A stretch of 19,239 bases of DNA from GCA-2718595 sp963935005 (GCA_963935005.1 CAWWAX010000025.1:1-19239), one strand, 5' to 3'. Shown: positions 7,855 through 16,343, counted from the stretch's first letter. Translations and numbers: made by a program. The notes: generated by a model from the sequence alone, not told the origin.

Positions 7855-9641
7855 ACGGTTACTCTTCGATGATAAGTGACCCACTCCAGAAAGACCAAGA
7901 ACAATGCTATCACGACTAATAGCCTCCAAAACCTCGGTTTCACCTGCTCAGGCAATTCATCGCTAGCGTTAATACTATTTCCAGAAACAGATTCGGAGTT
8001 GAGCTTGGTTTCATTAATTAAGGTATAATCTGGATTCGTGAGATTGACAGGTATCCACAATCGGTCAGCCTCTTGACTGGCGGAGTATAGGTTGGGAGCC
8101 GAAGCCTGAAAGATCGTCTGACCATCAAAAGAACTGGTTTTAATGGAAGTTCCTTCTAGGTCTACTACTGTTGCATTGTCCAAGGGGATTCCGATTCGTC
8201 CTGGTTTCGAAGAAGTCGCCACATCACTCTCCAACATCCATTCTATAGTATTCTTCAGAAATATCGGGAAAGCAGGTTGAAGAGGGAAATTCGATCCATC
8301 TAAAGAAAATCCAACTTGGACTTCCCTTATACCGAAATCTTTTGCGACCAAAAGGGGGGTCCGGACGTCACCCCACAGAATCTGGCTATTTTCGGAGAGG
8401 AAAGACGGATCGGACACTTCCCCTACTCTCAAGTCAGAAAGCGTAACACCCCTGAGGATAGGATGGCTACCCAGAAAATTCAATCCCGCGATGGCTTGAC
8501 TAGAAAACTCTGGCATTAACGTCCCTGAAGTAAGAAAGGTCAATGTCGGTACAGGGGATCGAACCTCTGGTGTGAAACGGTCGAAAATATAGAGATCTGG
8601 TTGAATGGCAGGGTCATAAGATTCAGTTCTCACAATAGAAAGATCGACACTCGGCATAGCTTTCAGGCCTGTCTCCAGATAAAGATTGCCCGATGTGACT
8701 AACGTAATCCTGAACTTGGAATTTGAAGGCATCATTATATATGCAAGATCATCCAAAGGGAATGCATCTCTTACACTAGTTACTGAAACACGTAAAGGCC
8801 CTCCGTCGAAACCTGAAAGATCGATATCACTTAGTCCTGAACTTCTCGCTTCAAGTGTTATAGATTCCCTGACAGCAGTCCCCTCAAGGCCACTCACCCT
8901 CACTGCCACTTCTTTACTATTAAGAGAGCCGTTGGTTATCTGAATGAGACCTCGAAAACTTGACGACAATTCGTCGAGACTCTGACTAATAGTCAAATTT
9001 GTGATCCCTACATTTTCCGCCGATTCAAAAACAGAGATGGTTTCGATACCAGGAGGAGTGGTGATCGGTGACACTCCGTCCGAAATAAACACTACGCGAG
9101 CCCCCTCATCAGCAAATTCTGGAAAATATTCACTGTTTTCAAATGACACCGTCAAATTTTCCAAATCCTCAAGCGCTCTCCATTTATTGGTTCTCAATCT
9201 GGAGACGAGTTGCCCAGAAGTATCCAGAATTAAACATTCCGCACTCGGATGGGCTTCCAGAAAAAAGCTCCGGGCGACTCTGACGGCGTGATCCCATCGA
9301 GTAGAGCCGTCTTTCCTAAGGGCAGCCATGGTACCCGAGTTGTCTATAACTATAATCATATTTCCAATCTCAGATTCTTCTTGTGAGAACAACTCTGGAG
9401 CACCAGAAGCTGTAACAAGAAGTACTGCTATAGCACATGCGATAATTAATGACAGCAGCCATCTCAATCTGTCCATCAGAGAGCTTTTCTTCCGTTCCCT
9501 CAGCAAACGAGTCCAAAGCAAGGAAGATGAAATCAGGACAGTTGGTGGGGGGGGCTTAATCCAATAGAGAACGCCAACAGCCAAGAGACTGGCCACTGTT
9601 AACAAGCCAGTGAAAATAGGATTTGCCAGGAAAAGATTCAC
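7851..9641 (-). CDS. BatA-like VWA membrane protein
   Basis: A 596-residue protein with the BatA/aerotolerance N-terminal layout: a membrane helix at about 8-28, a Pro-rich turn KPPPPTVLISSSLLW, a basic patch (LLRERKKSS), a second helix at about 60-78, then a VWA domain starting near 95 with IVIDNSGTM (metal-site D-x-S-x-T) and VVFISDG. The middle Thr of the metal site is not clear, so this domain looks weaker than those in the next gene. A long beta-rich region follows, then a C-terminal helix (about 572-590) and a short basic tail. The start is GTG at 9641, overlapping the DUF58 stop by 4 nt (GTGA), and the gene overlaps the next one by 4 nt (ATGA), so translation is probably coupled. A run of eight G on the plus strand (9547-9554) lies in the Pro-rich turn. 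BatA-type proteins work with MoxR ATPases at the inner membrane. Confidence 0.87.
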   Translation of the reverse strand: MNLFLANPIFTGLLTVASLLAVGVLYWIKPPPPTVLISSSLLWTRLLRERKKSSLMDRLRWLLSLIIACAIAVLLVTASGAPELFSQEESEIGNMIIVIDNSGTMAALRKDGSTRWDHAVRVARSFFLEAHPSAECLILDTSGQLVSRLRTNKWRALEDLENLTVSFENSEYFPEFADEGARVVFISDGVSPITTPPGIETISVFESAENVGITNLTISQSLDELSSSFRGLIQITNGSLNSKEVAVRVSGLEGTAVRESITLEARSSGLSDIDLSGFDGGPLRVSVTSVRDAFPLDDLAYIMMPSNSKFRITLVTSGNLYLETGLKAMPSVDLSIVRTESYDPAIQPDLYIFDRFTPEVRSPVPTLTFLTSGTLMPEFSSQAIAGLNFLGSHPILRGVTLSDLRVGEVSDPSFLSENSQILWGDVRTPLLVAKDFGIREVQVGFSLDGSNFPLQPAFPIFLKNTIEWMLESDVATSSKPGRIGIPLDNATVVDLEGTSIKTSSFDGQTIFQASAPNLYSASQEADRLWIPVNLTNPDYTLINETKLNSESVSGNSINASDELPEQVKPRFWRLLVVIALFLVFLEWVTYHRRVTV

Positions 9642-10534
9642 TTCAGAAACCTTCCCTGTCGGAACACCTGCAAAATCAAATCTTCAAAAGGTTTCTCCGT
9701 GGACGTAGTGATATAACCCCATCCATTTTTTTTGCAATAATTTTCCAATGCTTCAGAATGAGCGTCGAATACTTTTCGGTATGCACTCATCAGAGAAGGT
9801 GTGATTTTTACTCGTTCAATACTTCCTAGTTCTGCATCTTTTAAAAGGACCTCGTCTGGCAGAATCGGTTCTCTTTCTTCAACCTCATAGATATGGACCG
9901 CGAACAAATCTTGACGATAATGTCTCAGCATATCGAAAGCTCTTTCAAACCCAGAAGGATCCAAAAAGTCCGAAATAACAACAACCAATCCCCTACGTCT
10001 CCGCGATGAGAAAAATCCCTTGAAAGATCGGACCATTGAAGTTGTGCCTTGGGTAGTCATGCCTTCTAGGAATCGAAAAGTATTCCACACTTGGCTTTTC
10101 CCCCTGCGGGCGGAAAGTTGATTGTCCACACCGTCATTGAAGCCAATCACATTGACGCGGTCTTGATTTAAAAGGCCGACATAACACATGGCCGCTGCAA
10201 TCTTTCTGGCATAATCGAACTTCGAAGGCTCACCACAATTCATTGATTTACTTGAATCGACAAAAATGTAGATCGGCAAATCAGCTTCCTCCTCAAAAAC
10301 TCGAAGAAGAAGCTTTTCCAGTCGGAGAAATGTTCTCCAGTCGACGTTTTTTGTGTCCTCTCCAGACACATACTCTCTGTAGTCAGAAAATTCAATACCA
10401 GAACTAGTCTTTTGTTTTGAACGATGCTCTCCATGAAGATGTCCCGGGACCATTTGCTTCGACACCAGATTCAAATATTCCAGTTTTTTCAGGAAGTCAT
10501 CATCAAACAGAGTTTCCTTGGATTCCATATTCAA
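9638..10534 (-). CDS. DUF58 domain-containing protein (MoxR partner)
   Basis: A 298-residue soluble protein. The DUF58 signature is clear: GIEFSDYREYVSGEDTKNVD followed by WRTFLRLEKLLLRVFEEE, then a degenerate VWA domain with IFVDSSKSM (D-x-S-x-S) and later VVVISDFLD. DUF58 proteins are almost always encoded next to MoxR and are thought to bridge the ATPase and its VWA partners. The start is TTG at 10534, chosen because AGGA sits 7 nt upstream; an in-frame ATG two codons later (10528) is the alternative, with 13-nt spacing. The gene begins 23 bp after the MoxR stop and ends in a 4-nt overlap with the BatA-like gene. There is no membrane segment. Confidence 0.9.
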   Translation of the reverse strand: MNMESKETLFDDDFLKKLEYLNLVSKQMVPGHLHGEHRSKQKTSSGIEFSDYREYVSGEDTKNVDWRTFLRLEKLLLRVFEEEADLPIYIFVDSSKSMNCGEPSKFDYARKIAAAMCYVGLLNQDRVNVIGFNDGVDNQLSARRGKSQVWNTFRFLEGMTTQGTTSMVRSFKGFFSSRRRRGLVVVISDFLDPSGFERAFDMLRHYRQDLFAVHIYEVEEREPILPDEVLLKDAELGSIERVKITPSLMSAYRKVFDAHSEALENYCKKNGWGYITTSTEKPFEDLILQVFRQGRFLK

Positions 10535-10557
10535 CCGTTCGTCCTAGCGGATTCAGT

Positions 10558-11553
10558 TCATTCTTGAGGTTCTGGGATGTCATTCATAATCGCCTCCAAA
10601 ATTTCATCTGGATCGACTCGGTCAGCTTCTCCCTCAAAATTCAACAACACACGATGCCGAAAAGCCGGAAGAAAATATGATCGGATATCCTTACAAGCTA
10701 CATGGACCCTTCCATCTACTAGAGCATTTACCTTTGAGCCAACCACCAATGCTTGAGTTCCTCTCGGGCTCGAACCGAAACGAACGTACTTCTCGGTCAA
10801 AGGGTGCGTATGTTCATTGCCTGGATTAGTGGCCAAGGTCAGACGGATTGCATAATCTTGAATGGAGTGAGCAATTGGTACATTCCTAGCTGTTTCGCGC
10901 ATCTCGACTATTTGGTCTCTATCTAAAACCGTTTTTGCTACTGGCTCTGTAGAGGTTGTGGTTCGATTCATAATTTCATGCATATGTTCGGACTCAGGAT
11001 ACTTGATTCTAAGTTTGTAAAAAAATCGATCTAATTGCGCTTCTGGCAGGGGGTAAGTGCCCTCCATTTCTACGGGGTTTTGTGTAGCAAGAACAAAGAA
11101 TGGAGGATCCAGCTTATGAGTGGTGACACCTACCGTTACGCTTCTTTCCTGCATGGCCTCCAAGAGAGCGGATTGAGTTTTCGGAGTTGCACGGTTGATT
11201 TCATCAGCTAGCAGAATATTGGTAAAAATAGGTCCGTTTTGGAAAGCCAAGTGCTTTTCCCCTGTGTCAGTTTCGTGCATAATATCACTTCCCACTACAT
11301 CTCCAGGCATCAAGTCTGGAGTAAATTGTATCCTAGAAAATTTTAACTGTAGTACATCAGCAACCGTAGACACTATTTTTGTCTTCCCAACTCCTGGAAT
11401 GCCCTCAAGGAGCACATGGCCCTTGGACAGCAAACTGACCAGAGTCCCATCTATTACTTCTTCATTCCCTACTATGACTTTACCGATTTCAGTTCTTACT
11501 TTATCGAATTCATCACGAAACAATTCTATTTGATTGTCAATTTTAGTTGTCAT
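10558..11553 (-). CDS. MoxR-family AAA+ ATPase
   Basis: A 331-residue AAA+ ATPase of standard MoxR length. Motifs in order: Walker A GIPGVGKT (51-58), the FTPDLMPGDVVGSD stretch (77-90), Walker B LLADEINRA (114-122), sensor 1 VLATQNP (154-160), the LDRFF arginine-finger region (174-178) and sensor 2 SSPRGTQAL (261-269). All key residues are intact, so it should hydrolyse ATP. MoxR proteins act as chaperone-like machines that help mature or insert metal cofactors into clients, usually with VWA proteins. The ATG at 11553 overlaps the end of the DUF4175-like gene by 11 nt, and the gene is followed at 23 bp by DUF58. It is the energy-supplying subunit of the operon. Confidence 0.95.
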   Translation of the reverse strand: MTTKIDNQIELFRDEFDKVRTEIGKVIVGNEEVIDGTLVSLLSKGHVLLEGIPGVGKTKIVSTVADVLQLKFSRIQFTPDLMPGDVVGSDIMHETDTGEKHLAFQNGPIFTNILLADEINRATPKTQSALLEAMQERSVTVGVTTHKLDPPFFVLATQNPVEMEGTYPLPEAQLDRFFYKLRIKYPESEHMHEIMNRTTTSTEPVAKTVLDRDQIVEMRETARNVPIAHSIQDYAIRLTLATNPGNEHTHPLTEKYVRFGSSPRGTQALVVGSKVNALVDGRVHVACKDIRSYFLPAFRHRVLLNFEGEADRVDPDEILEAIMNDIPEPQE

Positions 11554-13165
11554 TTTCTCTCAATGGTCTTATGCCTAAAAAATAATTCTTGACTAAATTG
11601 CGATATTGCCAGGACACTGTCTCCACATCCAGAGCAGAAGCATCCGAGTACTCCGACAAGCCACGGGCCTGGTAAAACTGCAGGCCGGACATCTGCTTCT
11701 GACTAGCGCCTTGGAACAGGTTTTGAGGATCGGGAGGTTCCTCCGTGAATTGTTCGTCGATAACTTCCAGGCTAAGCTGCACCTCTAATGTCGTCGCTTC
11801 TCCAAGTTCCAATTGAGCTTCTTCAGAAGGAGTTCCAGTTGAATTCCCTGCTGGACCGCTCCCGTCTCCAGAATCACCACTAGAAGATTTCGTAACTTCA
11901 TCAGACGCACTTCCCGATGCGCCGCTTTCCATTTGTCCATCGGGAGTCATATTCGAACTATTAGCACTCTGAGAAATCTCCTGACTCAAGGCTTGCATAT
12001 TCATCGAAGCTTCGTTCAAAGCCTCGTCCAAGCTTTGACTTTGAGCCATGGCATCTAACGCATCGGCTGCTTCTGTCAAAGATCCTTCTGCCATAGACAT
12101 TTGATCTTCCGCTAGGGCCATGCCTGCGCCTTCTAATGCTTCCAGTAATTCTTCTGCCGAAAACTTTTCCGATAATTGCTGTAAGTTTAAACCTTGTTCT
12201 AATTCGCTCAATGCAGAGGGCTCCATATTCGAAAGATTGTCGCTCAGTTCTCTGAGTTGCTGAGCGGCACTTGCAAGCTCCATCTTACCGAGTGAACTGG
12301 CAAATTCCGATAGCTCTTGAGACTCGGCGAATTCCTGTGACAACTGAGCAAGTTCTTGATTGAGGGCATCCATCTCAAAACTTTCTTCATTCAGGATTTC
12401 TTCAGCTTCTTGGAGCTCTCTTAACAGCTCTTCATTCAGAAAGTCATCACCCTTTAAGTTCTCCAACACTCGCTCCAAGCTTTCCAGATTTGATTCGTCT
12501 AGGAACTCTCCCACCTCTCCCTCTAGGGCAGATTCCAGACTCGCTATCTGGTTATCAATTTCCGAGAAAGATGTTTCCAGCATCACATCGGGAAGAAATA
12601 GGGGTTTTTCACTGGGGACGAGAGCCAATCCAAATCCAAGCCCCATTAGGATAAACGCACGTCCAAACCATTTGGACATTTTAACAGGAAACAGTTCATC
12701 TAATTTCAGCTTGGCCAGGGACATTTCAGCCCTTTCCCGTTGCAAGGCTATCCAAGCTGAATCCACTGGATTTCGAACGAACCAATAGGCTGTCTTAATT
12801 TCGTCACTCAGGCCGGCAAGCTTATCTGTTAGGCCAGCGGCCCTATGGAGTCGATTCGTTTCGAAGATCGGTCTAATTGCGAACAACAGATAGAATAATA
12901 AAAGTCCAACAACTAGAACTCCCAATCGCGGACCCTCCACAGGAAACAGGATGCCACCGATCTGAAAAAAGACGATTACGCTAAGTGCTGCACACACCAC
13001 TTTAGCAAGAAGGTCTAGGCAATAGCCCTGATGAATCCGTCGATCTATTTTTTTTAGTATCGAATGTACACCTGAAGACTTATCTCGATTCTCTCTTTCA
13101 GGCTTCATCACACTGAATTCATTGATTGCACTATTTAAGCTCCCTACTGACACATATTTTGACAT
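11543..13165 (-). CDS. DUF4175-like membrane protein with long acidic coiled coil
   Basis: A 540-residue protein opening the operon. Three hydrophobic helices lie at about 51-72, 81-98 and 168-184. Between helices two and three is a segment typical of DUF4175-like proteins (RLHRAAGLTDKLAGLSDEIK). Residues of about 200-400 are rich in Glu, Leu, Ala, Ser and Gln with heptad-like spacing and should form a long acidic coiled coil. Next comes a Ser/Gly-rich linker (about 405-440) and a C-terminal segment ending YRNLVKNYFLGIRPLREND, which resembles the end of family members. The family is common beside MoxR/VWA genes and its function is unknown. I kept ATG 13165; the GAGG directly touching it is too close to act as a normal ribosome-binding site, and ATG 13108 is an alternative. 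The family name is less certain than for its neighbours. Confidence 0.75.
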   Translation of the reverse strand: MSKYVSVGSLNSAINEFSVMKPERENRDKSSGVHSILKKIDRRIHQGYCLDLLAKVVCAALSVIVFFQIGGILFPVEGPRLGVLVVGLLLFYLLFAIRPIFETNRLHRAAGLTDKLAGLSDEIKTAYWFVRNPVDSAWIALQRERAEMSLAKLKLDELFPVKMSKWFGRAFILMGLGFGLALVPSEKPLFLPDVMLETSFSEIDNQIASLESALEGEVGEFLDESNLESLERVLENLKGDDFLNEELLRELQEAEEILNEESFEMDALNQELAQLSQEFAESQELSEFASSLGKMELASAAQQLRELSDNLSNMEPSALSELEQGLNLQQLSEKFSAEELLEALEGAGMALAEDQMSMAEGSLTEAADALDAMAQSQSLDEALNEASMNMQALSQEISQSANSSNMTPDGQMESGASGSASDEVTKSSSGDSGDGSGPAGNSTGTPSEEAQLELGEATTLEVQLSLEVIDEQFTEEPPDPQNLFQGASQKQMSGLQFYQARGLSEYSDASALDVETVSWQYRNLVKNYFLGIRPLRENDN

Positions 13166-13355
13166 CCTCGCTACCAGCGATGCTTATTCTAACAGAGATT
13201 GCAAGCCAACCCAAACTGGCCAACGCATATAAATGAAGCAAATTTTTGACAAAGTGTCATCAGGATTGAGAGCCTCTAGTTGTTACTGCGACCTCTTCTA
13301 GAGTGTGGGTTGCAGTGATACACATCTTGATAGCAGATCTCTCTTGTCCTTCAAG
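13166..13355. other. Gap between the tRNA and the MoxR operon, with weak promoter and palindrome
   Basis: No gene is seen in these 190 bases. On the minus strand, TTGTCA (13252-13247) and TATATG (13231-13226) could be a -35/-10 pair for the operon, but the 15-nt spacer is short. The -35 candidate is inside a perfect palindrome TGACA-AAG-TGTCA (13247-13259), which could be an operator. A looser inverted repeat CTCTAG (13274-13279) / CTAGAG (13298-13303) lies nearer the tRNA. The tRNA has no clear T-run terminator after it, so read-through into the operon is possible. Confidence 0.35.
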
Positions 13356-13429
<74 letters not shown>

Positions 13430-13439
13430 TGCCTACATA

Positions 13440-13468
13440 TCTATATCACAGTTGTTCCTGCATTTTAA
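13440..13468 (-). promoter_or_regulatory. Likely promoter of the tRNA gene
   Basis: On the minus strand, TTAAAA (13468-13463) and TATAGA (13445-13440) are separated by exactly 17 nt, and TGA directly precedes the -10, giving an extended -10. Transcription would start about 4 nt before the mature tRNA. The match is moderate (4 of 6 in each box), but the position is right, between the rluB terminator and the tRNA. Confidence 0.4.
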
Positions 13469-13512
13469 AAAAATCAACTGACACATCAACTAATTAGTCT
13501 ACGTCAGTCGAC
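13467..13512 (-). terminator. Intrinsic terminator after rluB
   Basis: On the minus strand a 10-bp stem forms between GTCGACTGAC (13512-13503) and GTCAGTTGAT (13482-13473), with two G-T wobbles, followed at once by a run of seven T. The 20-nt loop contains the self-complementary ACTAATTAGT. It lies 15 nt after the rluB stop and isolates the M50-scpAB-rluB unit from the tRNA. Confidence 0.65.
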
Positions 13513-13527
13513 GATGCACAATCATAG

Positions 13528-14241
13528 CTAAGAAACACAGTCCTTTAAAGCCTCAATATCCACCTGCCGAAGTTCCTCAAATTGTCCCACCTCCAATGAT
13601 CCCAATCTTAGTGGTCCGAATCTCATTCGCTTAAGATGAGCCACAGACAACCCTACAGCAGCCATAATGCGGCGGACTTCCCGGTTTCGACCTTCCTTCA
13701 TTACAATCAACAGTTGCTGTGAACCATTCCCTTTATCCTGGACAATCTCAACCCATGCTGGGCGGGCGAACCCATCGTCTAATTCCACACCTGATCGCAG
13801 CTCTAATAAAGTTGCATTAGAGATCCTACCCTCAACTAAGACTCTATACTCTCGTTCAATCTCATAACTGGGATGCTGGAGTTGATTGGCCACATTTCCA
13901 TCGTTAGTCAAGATTAGTAGACCTTCAGTTAAGTAGTCTAATCTCCCAACGTAACGCAAAGATCGCATATCTTGCGGCAAAATATCGTATACAGTCGGCC
14001 TGGAGAAATCGTCTTTCGCAGTTGTGAGGACACCCGGAGGCTTGTTCATTTTAATCCAGCGCACAGATGGTATCTGAATATTTTTACCGTCTACAACGAC
14101 CACATCATTGCGGGGGTCCACTATTATGCCAGTCCCTCCTATTACTTCACCATTGACCCTAACCCTGCCCTCCGCGATTAACACTTCTGCTTTCCGCCGT
14201 GAAGTTAATCCAGACCTAGAAATGAATTTACTTAAGCGCAT
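13528..14241 (-). CDS. rluB: 23S rRNA pseudouridine synthase, RluB-type
   Basis: A 238-residue enzyme that converts a specific uridine of 23S rRNA to pseudouridine. The N-terminal S4 RNA-binding domain covers about 1-48 (MRLSKFISRSGLTSRRKAE). The catalytic domain holds GRLDYLTEGLLILTNDG, where Asp102 is the nucleophile, KMNKPPGVLTT (64-74), and the family motif EGRNREVRRI near 190-200. The frame extends to 14349, but I start at ATG 14241 because S4-type RluB proteins begin with MRL and the extra N-terminus would lie inside scpB. No strong ribosome-binding site is visible, so translation probably depends on the scpB stop 10 nt upstream. RluB is favoured over RsuA or RluE/F by motif feel and by its position after scpB, a common neighbourhood; the subfamily is less sure than the family. 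Confidence 0.9.
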   Translation of the reverse strand: MRLSKFISRSGLTSRRKAEVLIAEGRVRVNGEVIGGTGIIVDPRNDVVVVDGKNIQIPSVRWIKMNKPPGVLTTAKDDFSRPTVYDILPQDMRSLRYVGRLDYLTEGLLILTNDGNVANQLQHPSYEIEREYRVLVEGRISNATLLELRSGVELDDGFARPAWVEIVQDKGNGSQQLLIVMKEGRNREVRRIMAAVGLSVAHLKRMRFGPLRLGSLEVGQFEELRQVDIEALKDCVS

Positions 14242-14251
14242 AATTGGAGGA

Positions 14252-14914
14252 TCAATCCAATTCTGGAGAGAGGAGGGATGGCCTGTTTTCATCCTCTTTT
14301 CCACTAGCTTTCGATTCTGGCTCCATATGCACTCTCTCTCGACTTGCAATTTCCTCTGGGATTACTTCCACTTCTTCACCAGTAATATTTTCTCCTTTTA
14401 ACACAACTGGCAAATCCTTTGTTCGAGGAAGATTGTCAAGATCGGAGAAGCCAAAATGTTCTAGGAATTTGCTCGTAGTGCCATACAGCAGAGGTCTTCC
14501 AAGTCCATCACCTCTTCCCACCACTTCAACTAATTCTCTGTCCTGTAGAGTTCTGATCACACCAGCAGAACTCACTCCTCGGACATATTCAATATCAATT
14601 CTTCCGATCGGCTGCCTATACGCGATGATAGCCAGTGTTTCCAAGGCTGGATTTGACAACCTCGAAGACTTGGCGACTGTATCGAATCTTTCTAGGTAGG
14701 GCGCATACAACGGAAGTGTAAGAACTTGATAGCCTCCGGCAACCTGCTTGACCTCAAACGCTCTTTCCGTTTCCAAATACATTCGAGTCAGTTCCTCTAT
14801 GCACTTTTCGACTACGTCTTCATCTAAAGACTCATCTGCTCTCGCAATTTCTTCAGATTTCAGTGGAGCATCACTTGAAAACAGCAACGCTTCAACAATT
14901 TGTGTTGGTCGCAT
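14252..14914 (-). CDS. scpB: Segregation and condensation protein B
   Basis: A 220-residue partner of ScpA in the SMC-ScpAB condensin, which organises and separates the chromosome. The protein has the two winged-helix units of the family: the N-terminal IVEALLFSSDAPLKSEEIA and the second unit with LSNPALETLAIIAYRQPIGR and VVGRGDGLGRPLLYGTT, all strongly conserved in ScpB. The C-terminal 40 residues are acidic and low in conservation, as usual. ATG 14914 overlaps the scpA stop by one base (TAATG), a typical coupled arrangement. Full length; nothing looks damaged. Confidence 0.95.
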   Translation of the reverse strand: MRPTQIVEALLFSSDAPLKSEEIARADESLDEDVVEKCIEELTRMYLETERAFEVKQVAGGYQVLTLPLYAPYLERFDTVAKSSRLSNPALETLAIIAYRQPIGRIDIEYVRGVSSAGVIRTLQDRELVEVVGRGDGLGRPLLYGTTSKFLEHFGFSDLDNLPRTKDLPVVLKGENITGEEVEVIPEEIASRERVHMEPESKASGKEDENRPSLLSPELD

Positions 14915-15702
14915 TATTCCTCTCCCGATTGCAACTGTAATCCGGGTGGAGTGTCGTCGGATTCAGTAAATCGATATATCCACAAATCCGAAAACATCTT
15001 CGTTTGACGTAATTTTATTTTACGATTACGAGCTAGTTCTAGGCCTGCCAAAAAAGTCATTACTCCATGCATCTTCGATTCAAATGGTTCTAACAATTTT
15101 TCAAACTCAACTCTCTTTAGGCGTTGAAGGGTCACGAGAATCAAATCCACCTTGTCTTCCATCGCTACTAGCCTGGTAGTTACTCTGTGCTCGACAATGT
15201 CCATTGAGGGCACAGCTACCGTGAGGGCAGCAGCATAAACCTCGTCCCACGTCGTATCCAGAACCATTTCTTCTTTCTTAATCCTATTGCTCGGATTTAC
15301 GTATCCCTTTCCAAACTGTCGACTCCTGTGCGACTCTGCGACACTCAGATGGGCTTTGATTTCCTGTATTTGTTCGTATTCCAAGAGCCTATAGACTAAT
15401 TCAGCCCTAGGATCATGGTCCTCAATCGTCTCATTGTTGGGTAGTAAAGTTTGGACCTTGATCCTCAGAAGATTTGCCGCCATCTCCATAAATTCACCAG
15501 CATTAGCAATTTGTCCAGCACTGATATCACTGATTGCTGCAAGGAACTGACGTGTAATTCTGGAGATAGGTATTTCGAAAATATCTATGTCCTGCTGCCT
15601 GATGAGATGTAGCAACAAATCCAACGGACCTCGGAATTTTTCAATGTCGACAACCAAAAACGTTTGATCGCCAATATCCGGAGGCGAAGATTTCAGGTCC
15701 AT
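14914..15702 (-). CDS. scpA: Segregation and condensation protein A
   Basis: A 262-residue kleisin subunit that bridges the SMC heads with ScpB. The N-terminal signature FRGPLDLLLHLIRQQDIDIF, then EIPISRITRQFL, is diagnostic, as are the middle FMEMAANLLRIKVQTLLP and the C-terminal winged-helix region (FLAGLELARNRKIKLRQ). The frame extends to 15789, but ATG 15702 fits the family and gives a 10-nt overlap with the end of the M50 peptidase gene. The stop overlaps scpB by one base. Confidence 0.95.
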   Translation of the reverse strand: MDLKSSPPDIGDQTFLVVDIEKFRGPLDLLLHLIRQQDIDIFEIPISRITRQFLAAISDISAGQIANAGEFMEMAANLLRIKVQTLLPNNETIEDHDPRAELVYRLLEYEQIQEIKAHLSVAESHRSRQFGKGYVNPSNRIKKEEMVLDTTWDEVYAAALTVAVPSMDIVEHRVTTRLVAMEDKVDLILVTLQRLKRVEFEKLLEPFESKMHGVMTFLAGLELARNRKIKLRQTKMFSDLWIYRFTESDDTPPGLQLQSGEE

Positions 15703-16343
15703 GACACTATAAACGAATTTGCCATACCAATGAGAATCTGCACGGGTTTCAATATGAATGTGAATATTTCTGGATATAGAATAGAGCAAGCCATCAAGAC
15801 TAATAGCCCGTATTGTCCCAAGCGGTCATATCCGAAACGCCAATTCTTAGGAATTACGTGATATAGCACATGTGATCCATCTAGAGGTGGAATAGGTATC
15901 AGATTAAAAAATGCAAGGATTAGATTTATGTAGACTCCTGTGTAAGCCAGACTCACAGTCAGGTCAATATACTTCCCAATGCCGAGATAGCCTTGAACAT
16001 TTAAAAGTACAACTATAAAAACAGAAAGGGCAGCAGCCAAAAGGAGGTTTGCCGCAATCCCCGCAAGTGAAACTTTTATATCAGCAGATCGGAAACTATG
16101 GAATTTACTGGGATTGATAGGCACGGGTTTTGCCCATCCGAAAATCATCCCGTCAGTCAAATTATACAAAACCAATGGCACAATAAAAGATCCCACCAGA
16201 TCAAGATGGGCGAAAGGATTCAAGGTAATGCGACCTAATTTATAGGCAGTATCGTCACCTTCTCGCAAGGCGACCCAAGCATGTGCGACCTCATGAACAA
16301 CTATCGAAAAGATGAGGACGGGCAGAATGGATAATAATTCCAT
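15693..16343 (-). CDS. Site-2 protease family (M50) membrane metallopeptidase
   Basis: A 216-residue zinc metallopeptidase embedded in the inner membrane. The zinc motif H17-E-V-A-H21 lies in the first helix, and the third ligand is Asp155 in NLIPIPPLDGSHVL. Several further helices (about 45-62, 92-115, 130-150, 172-190) complete the core. There is no PDZ domain, so it belongs to the short, minimal group seen beside scpA in many bacteria, not the RseP type. Site-2 proteases cut transmembrane helices, often of anti-sigma factors; the substrate here is unknown. ATG 16343 has no clear ribosome-binding site. It heads the unit M50-scpA-scpB-rluB and is divergent from rpsT. Confidence 0.92.
   Translation of the reverse strand: MELLSILPVLIFSIVVHEVAHAWVALREGDDTAYKLGRITLNPFAHLDLVGSFIVPLVLYNLTDGMIFGWAKPVPINPSKFHSFRSADIKVSLAGIAANLLLAAALSVFIVVLLNVQGYLGIGKYIDLTVSLAYTGVYINLILAFFNLIPIPPLDGSHVLYHVIPKNWRFGYDRLGQYGLLVLMACSILYPEIFTFILKPVQILIGMANSFIVSWT

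Noticed and set aside
7855..7929. Longer N-terminus for the two-VWA protein
   Set aside because: The extra 25 residues are read from within the BatA-like gene, look like no signal or helix, and the ATGA overlap at 7854 is followed directly by the expected first membrane helix.
12360..12788. Plus-strand open frame of 142 codons rich in Ser and Arg
   Set aside because: It is the antisense shadow of the coiled-coil region of the DUF4175-like gene; its odd composition mirrors the Glu/Leu/Ser codons.
14244..14699. Plus-strand open frame of 151 codons
   Set aside because: It lies opposite scpB and the start of rluB, has no family resemblance, and is explained by the antisense of strongly conserved genes.
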